Assembly: GCF_004354045.1 (NCBI RefSeq) | Contig: NZ_SMRT01000032.1 | Coordinates: 1-50,896, forward strand | Direction: 5' to 3' | Length of the DNA: 50,896 nucleotides | Origin: Paenibacillus piri | GTDB lineage: Bacteria; Bacillota; Bacilli; Paenibacillales; NBRC-103111 | In this document: positions 48,051 to 50,896 of the stretch, piece by piece | Layout: every line of letters begins with the position of its first letter | Position numbering within the stretch: the first letter of the stretch is position 1 | Made by a program: the position numbers and the translations under genes | The notes under the pieces: model-generated | Databases searched by the model: none | The model's input: the letters and a program-made list of their open reading frames with translations, nothing else | What the model was told of the DNA's origin: nothing

Positions 48051-49016
48051 TCAATAGATACCTTCGTGACCTAATTTTTTGACGATCTTGTTGGCGGCAA
48101 TGACGAGGACGAGGCCAACGACGCCTTTAAACATGCCGACTGTAACCCCGACGCTGATCTGCCCCCGCTGTACGCCTTGGGCAAAGGCATAGGTGTCAAA
48201 AACATCGGCAACATTTTTAACTAACGGGTTCATCATCAGCAGCAGTTGTTCAAAGCCGACATCGGCCATATGTCCGAGCCGCAAAATCAGCAAAATGACG
48301 ATAGTCGGCCGGATTGCCGGCAACGTGATGTGCCAGATTCTTCGTATTCGGCCCGCCCCGTCCATTTCCGCAGCCTCATATAATTGCGGGTCGACACCGG
48401 CTATGGCGGCAAGGAAAATGATCGTTCCCCAGCCGACGTCCTTCCAGACATTCTGGGCCGTAAGCAATCCCCAGAACAAGTTAGGGTTTGTCAAGAATGA
48501 AACCGGTACCTTCCCCAGTGAAATAAATAGTTTATTAATGACGCCGATATCCTGCGACAGCAAAAAGAACGTGAGGCTCGCTACCACTACCCATGACATA
48601 AAGTGAGGCAAATACAATATGGACTGATTTATCTTCTTGAACCATTCGTGCTTAAGTTCATTAAGCATCAGTGAAATAACAATAGGTAGCGGAAAAAAGA
48701 AAACGAGACTATACAAATTGATAAGTAAAGTATTGCGAAGCATGATATAGAAATACTCGTAAGTAAACAAATCAATGAAATTTTCCAGACCTACCCACTT
48801 GCTGTGAAGGATGCCAAGCGCCGGGCTGTAATTTTGGAAGGAAATAACCAGGCCCCACATTGGCACGATCTTGAACAGCAAAAAATAAAAAAATCCGGGC
48901 AACGTCAGCAAATAAATATAGCGAAAATTTTTATAGAGTTTCCAGCGGTCACGCCAAGTTATACGAACGCTTTGCGTTCTCAATGGTTTCATGCCGACTG
49001 TATTGGCCTTTATCAT
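48051..49016 (-). CDS. ABC transporter permease, LplB/YteP type (321 aa)
   Basis: Typical LplB-type sequence: RYIYLLTLPGFFYFLLFKIV as first helix, VPMWGLVISFQNYSP, and the EAA loop YEAAEMDGAGRIRRIWHITL. The ATG at 49016 has GGAGGTG five to six bases upstream; the longer frame from 49064 lacks a site. Six helices are predicted. It follows the binding-protein gene by 64 bases. Confidence 0.92.
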   Translation of the reverse strand: MIKANTVGMKPLRTQSVRITWRDRWKLYKNFRYIYLLTLPGFFYFLLFKIVPMWGLVISFQNYSPALGILHSKWVGLENFIDLFTYEYFYIMLRNTLLINLYSLVFFFPLPIVISLMLNELKHEWFKKINQSILYLPHFMSWVVVASLTFFLLSQDIGVINKLFISLGKVPVSFLTNPNLFWGLLTAQNVWKDVGWGTIIFLAAIAGVDPQLYEAAEMDGAGRIRRIWHITLPAIRPTIVILLILRLGHMADVGFEQLLLMMNPLVKNVADVFDTYAFAQGVQRGQISVGVTVGMFKGVVGLVLVIAANKIVKKLGHEGIY

Positions 49017-49080
49017 GCTGCACCTCCGCTCGCGATACCGGAAAATCAGGCAGACAGGGAGCACCTCCTGAACCGGTACG

Positions 49081-50592
49081 TTATTTCATCATGATCTTAT
49101 AGTTTTCGTTGAATTCCTGATATGCTTTCTTGAAATCAGCCATGTTGTTCAGCTTATCAATATACGCTTTGAAATCGGATATGGAAATATCTCCGATTAT
49201 GGCCTTAGTTCGCATGGTTATGAATTCATCGGAATATTTCGGCCATACTTTAAGCCATGTATCCGAAAGCAGCAGCTCCTGCAGAGGAACCTTGCCTACC
49301 TCCTCTGCTTTAAATTGCTTCATTTGCTCGATTTTCGCATCGTTCCATGCTTTGGAAGCCTGGGGAGAGACAACTTTCAGCCACGGATCCTCCGCCAATA
49401 CCATAAATTGGTTGACATCAACGGTAATTTCCTTCTTGCCTACGTCAGTCAACTTCCTCTCGTTGTTCTCGATCTTGTAATGTACCCCTTCCATCCCATG
49501 GCTGACAATATCCGTCATTTCCGAGGAGGCCATCGTATCGTACATCTTTAAAATTTGTTTAACCTTCGCCTCCGGCACCTTCTTGGGTATCATAATGCCC
49601 CCTGTTGTCAGCTTCGTATGAGCCAGAGCGTACCCTTTCGGACCTTTAATCAGAGCGGCGTCGACGATGGCACCCGGCTGCGTCTTCTTTATCGCTTCCG
49701 TAGCATCCCAGGCGTGGTAAATATTCCAGACATAGGCCGCGAGAACCCCCGAATTAAACAAATCCTGCACCTGCGAAGCCTTCATGACCGAGAATTCTTT
49801 GGCCATGACGCCGTCGGCATATCGATCCCGATACCACGAAACGAAGTCCACATAGTTGGGTGTCAGAAAAGGATATACCATGCCGCCCTCGTTATTGTAT
49901 ATCGGATCCCACACGCCAAACATTCCCGCGTAATAATCATTATAATCCAGTCCTATCGTCGTTTTCTTGCCATTGCCAGCCGGATCGCTATCGACGATCT
50001 TTTTCAAGGCGATGTTGAACTCCTCCAGAGTTTGCGGCACCTTCAGACCTGCCTTTTCCAACCAGTCCTTGCGGATCTGTACAATCGAGTCCAGCTTCCC
50101 CCGCGTTCGCGGCAATGTATAAAGCTTGCCGTCGATCCGCAGATACTTAGCGCGCTCCGGAATGATTTTTTTCAGATTGGGATAATCACTGTAATCTCCA
50201 AGAAGGGGTTCGAGATCCCAGAAAACCCCTTGTTTGGCGGCATTGACGACCGGCAAATATTTTTCGGACGTAACCGTCAAGATATCCGGCAAATCCCCTG
50301 AAGCCAGAACCAGATCAAGCTTGCTGTTATAATCGGGAGCAGGTACCCAGTCGACTGTCAGCTTTGTATTCGTCCGTTTCTGGATTTCCGTCCATACAGC
50401 ATTGTTCATCTGCGGCACTTCAAAATACAGCGAAGACATGACCTTGAGCTCCAGCGGATTGCCCGCATCGGCAGAGGAGGGCGCCTCCCCTTTGGAATCA
50501 ATGGCGCCGCTTCCGCAGGCCGAGACAAACAACCCAAGCGCCAACGAGGAACATCCTGCAAAAACCAGTCTTGTGATCGTATGCGTTTTCAA
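49081..50592 (-). CDS. extracellular solute-binding lipoprotein, LipO/YtcQ type (503 aa)
   Basis: The TTG at 50592 lies seven bases after GAGGAGG and starts a lipoprotein signal peptide ending VSAC (Cys26 lipidated). Starts further upstream would add about 31 residues without a ribosome site. The mature protein (about 478 residues) is longer than family-1 binding proteins and matches the YtcQ/LipO group that serves LplB/YtcP permeases (LPDILTVTSEKYLPVVN, WDLEPLLGDYSDYPNLKKII). It begins the third locus and should capture the substrate later processed by the amidohydrolases and GH95. Confidence 0.92.
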   Translation of the reverse strand: MKTHTITRLVFAGCSSLALGLFVSACGSGAIDSKGEAPSSADAGNPLELKVMSSLYFEVPQMNNAVWTEIQKRTNTKLTVDWVPAPDYNSKLDLVLASGDLPDILTVTSEKYLPVVNAAKQGVFWDLEPLLGDYSDYPNLKKIIPERAKYLRIDGKLYTLPRTRGKLDSIVQIRKDWLEKAGLKVPQTLEEFNIALKKIVDSDPAGNGKKTTIGLDYNDYYAGMFGVWDPIYNNEGGMVYPFLTPNYVDFVSWYRDRYADGVMAKEFSVMKASQVQDLFNSGVLAAYVWNIYHAWDATEAIKKTQPGAIVDAALIKGPKGYALAHTKLTTGGIMIPKKVPEAKVKQILKMYDTMASSEMTDIVSHGMEGVHYKIENNERKLTDVGKKEITVDVNQFMVLAEDPWLKVVSPQASKAWNDAKIEQMKQFKAEEVGKVPLQELLLSDTWLKVWPKYSDEFITMRTKAIIGDISISDFKAYIDKLNNMADFKKAYQEFNENYKIMMK

Positions 50593-50643
50593 TAAATATC
50601 CTCCTCGTATAGTATTTCTTGAAGGTTGTTGTTGGGCTAATTT

Positions 50644-50663
50644 CCAGTACCCTAGGGTACTGG
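50644..50663. promoter_or_regulatory. perfect 20-bp palindrome upstream of the third transporter operon
   Basis: CCAGTACCCT is followed directly by its exact reverse complement. It lies about 52-71 bases before the TTG start of the binding-protein gene and probably serves as an operator. A TATACG box at about 50605-50610 could be the -10. No regulator gene is visible on this side of the window. Confidence 0.65.
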
Positions 50664-50896
50664 CGGCCGCCTTCAAAATTTCCAATTTGATCTTTGAAAA
50701 ATAAATGAAAATCTTAAATTGGGACTGGACTTTTCGTGATGCTTCCAGACAATGAATCTTAGGGTCATTCGGGGAAATTCTTTTTCCTCCTGTAGTTCAA
50801 CTACTTCATAAGTCTGTTTCCCTGGCACTCGTGCGGCACTTCTTACCCGCTGGCTGTTCCCTCCGGCAACCCATGCCCGAAGATAGCAGCTTCGGG
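50664..50896. other. unassigned right end of the window, possibly a structured RNA or element end
   Basis: No credible gene is seen. On the minus strand there are several short stems: CCCGAAG with CTTCGGG (50876-50896), and GTAG-TTGAA-CTAC followed by AGGAGGAAAAAG at about 50785-50808. The GC-rich, purine-rich character differs from normal promoter DNA. It could be an untranslated leader, a decayed mobile-element end or a structured RNA; I cannot decide. Confidence 0.35.

Noticed and set aside
50673..50768. 31-codon minus-strand frame starting MTLRFIVWKHHEK
   Set aside because: AGGAGG lies about 16 bases from the ATG, too far, and the frame runs through the 20-bp palindrome.
1..50896. CRISPR arrays, tRNA and rRNA genes
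   Set aside because: No regularly spaced repeat array with spacers and no tRNA- or rRNA-like sequence was noticed; the tandem repeats present have only about two units each.

Overview
The window looks like a chromosomal segment of a Paenibacillus-type Gram-positive soil bacterium. The signs are an S-layer-anchored surface protein with three SLH repeats, lipoprotein solute-binding proteins, YesM/YesN-type two-component pairs, many cytoplasmic plant-polysaccharide glycosidases, strong AGGAGG ribosome sites with TTG/GTG starts, and a cat gene with a Gram-positive attenuator leader. No rRNA, tRNA or CRISPR array was seen. The genus assignment is inference; no marker gene is present.

Region 1 (1-4.2 kb) is a decayed accessory patch. 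It holds the 3' end of an IS3-family element, a NUDIX hydrolase, a small membrane protein, a CatA acetyltransferase with a complete translational attenuator, and a histidine phosphatase. Between them lie at least four gene remnants, a family of CCCGTTA-type intergenic repeats and an exact 113-bp tandem duplication.

Region 2 (4.2-12 kb, minus strand) is a two-gene unit: a HupE/UreJ-like membrane protein followed by a ~2,090-residue secreted, SLH-anchored phosphatase of the purple acid phosphatase type with cadherin-like and GLUG repeats.

Region 3 (12-18 kb) has an SDR dehydrogenase with a consensus promoter and a palindromic operator, its probable TetR regulator, a GH78 alpha-L-rhamnosidase convergent with and overlapping the TetR gene, a divergent AraC regulator, and a DinB-family protein.

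Region 4 (18.2-28.5 kb, minus strand) is an arabinose-oligosaccharide locus: sensor kinase, response regulator, lipoprotein, two permeases, GH51, a small Cys-rich protein and a second GH51. A 20-bp tandem direct repeat abuts the promoter of the transporter genes and is a good candidate for the regulator's binding site.

Region 5 (28.8-38.7 kb, minus strand) is a second carbohydrate locus: an uncharacterised 643-residue protein, two permeases, kinase, regulator, lipoprotein and a zinc-dependent alcohol dehydrogenase.

Region 6 (39-50.9 kb, minus strand) is a third locus with an LplB/YtcP-type importer, two paralogous amidohydrolase-2 proteins, a Rieske [2Fe-2S] protein and a GH95 alpha-fucosidase-type enzyme. 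It is followed by a truncated membrane-regulator gene and a 726-residue GH67/GH115-like protein.

None of the three importers has an ATPase gene here, so a shared MsmX-type ATPase elsewhere is expected. All glycosidases lack signal peptides, which points to intracellular breakdown of imported oligosaccharides, probably from pectin side chains (arabinose, rhamnose, fucose/galactose) or plant glycosides. The amidohydrolase/Rieske/GH95 operon is the least explained system in the window.
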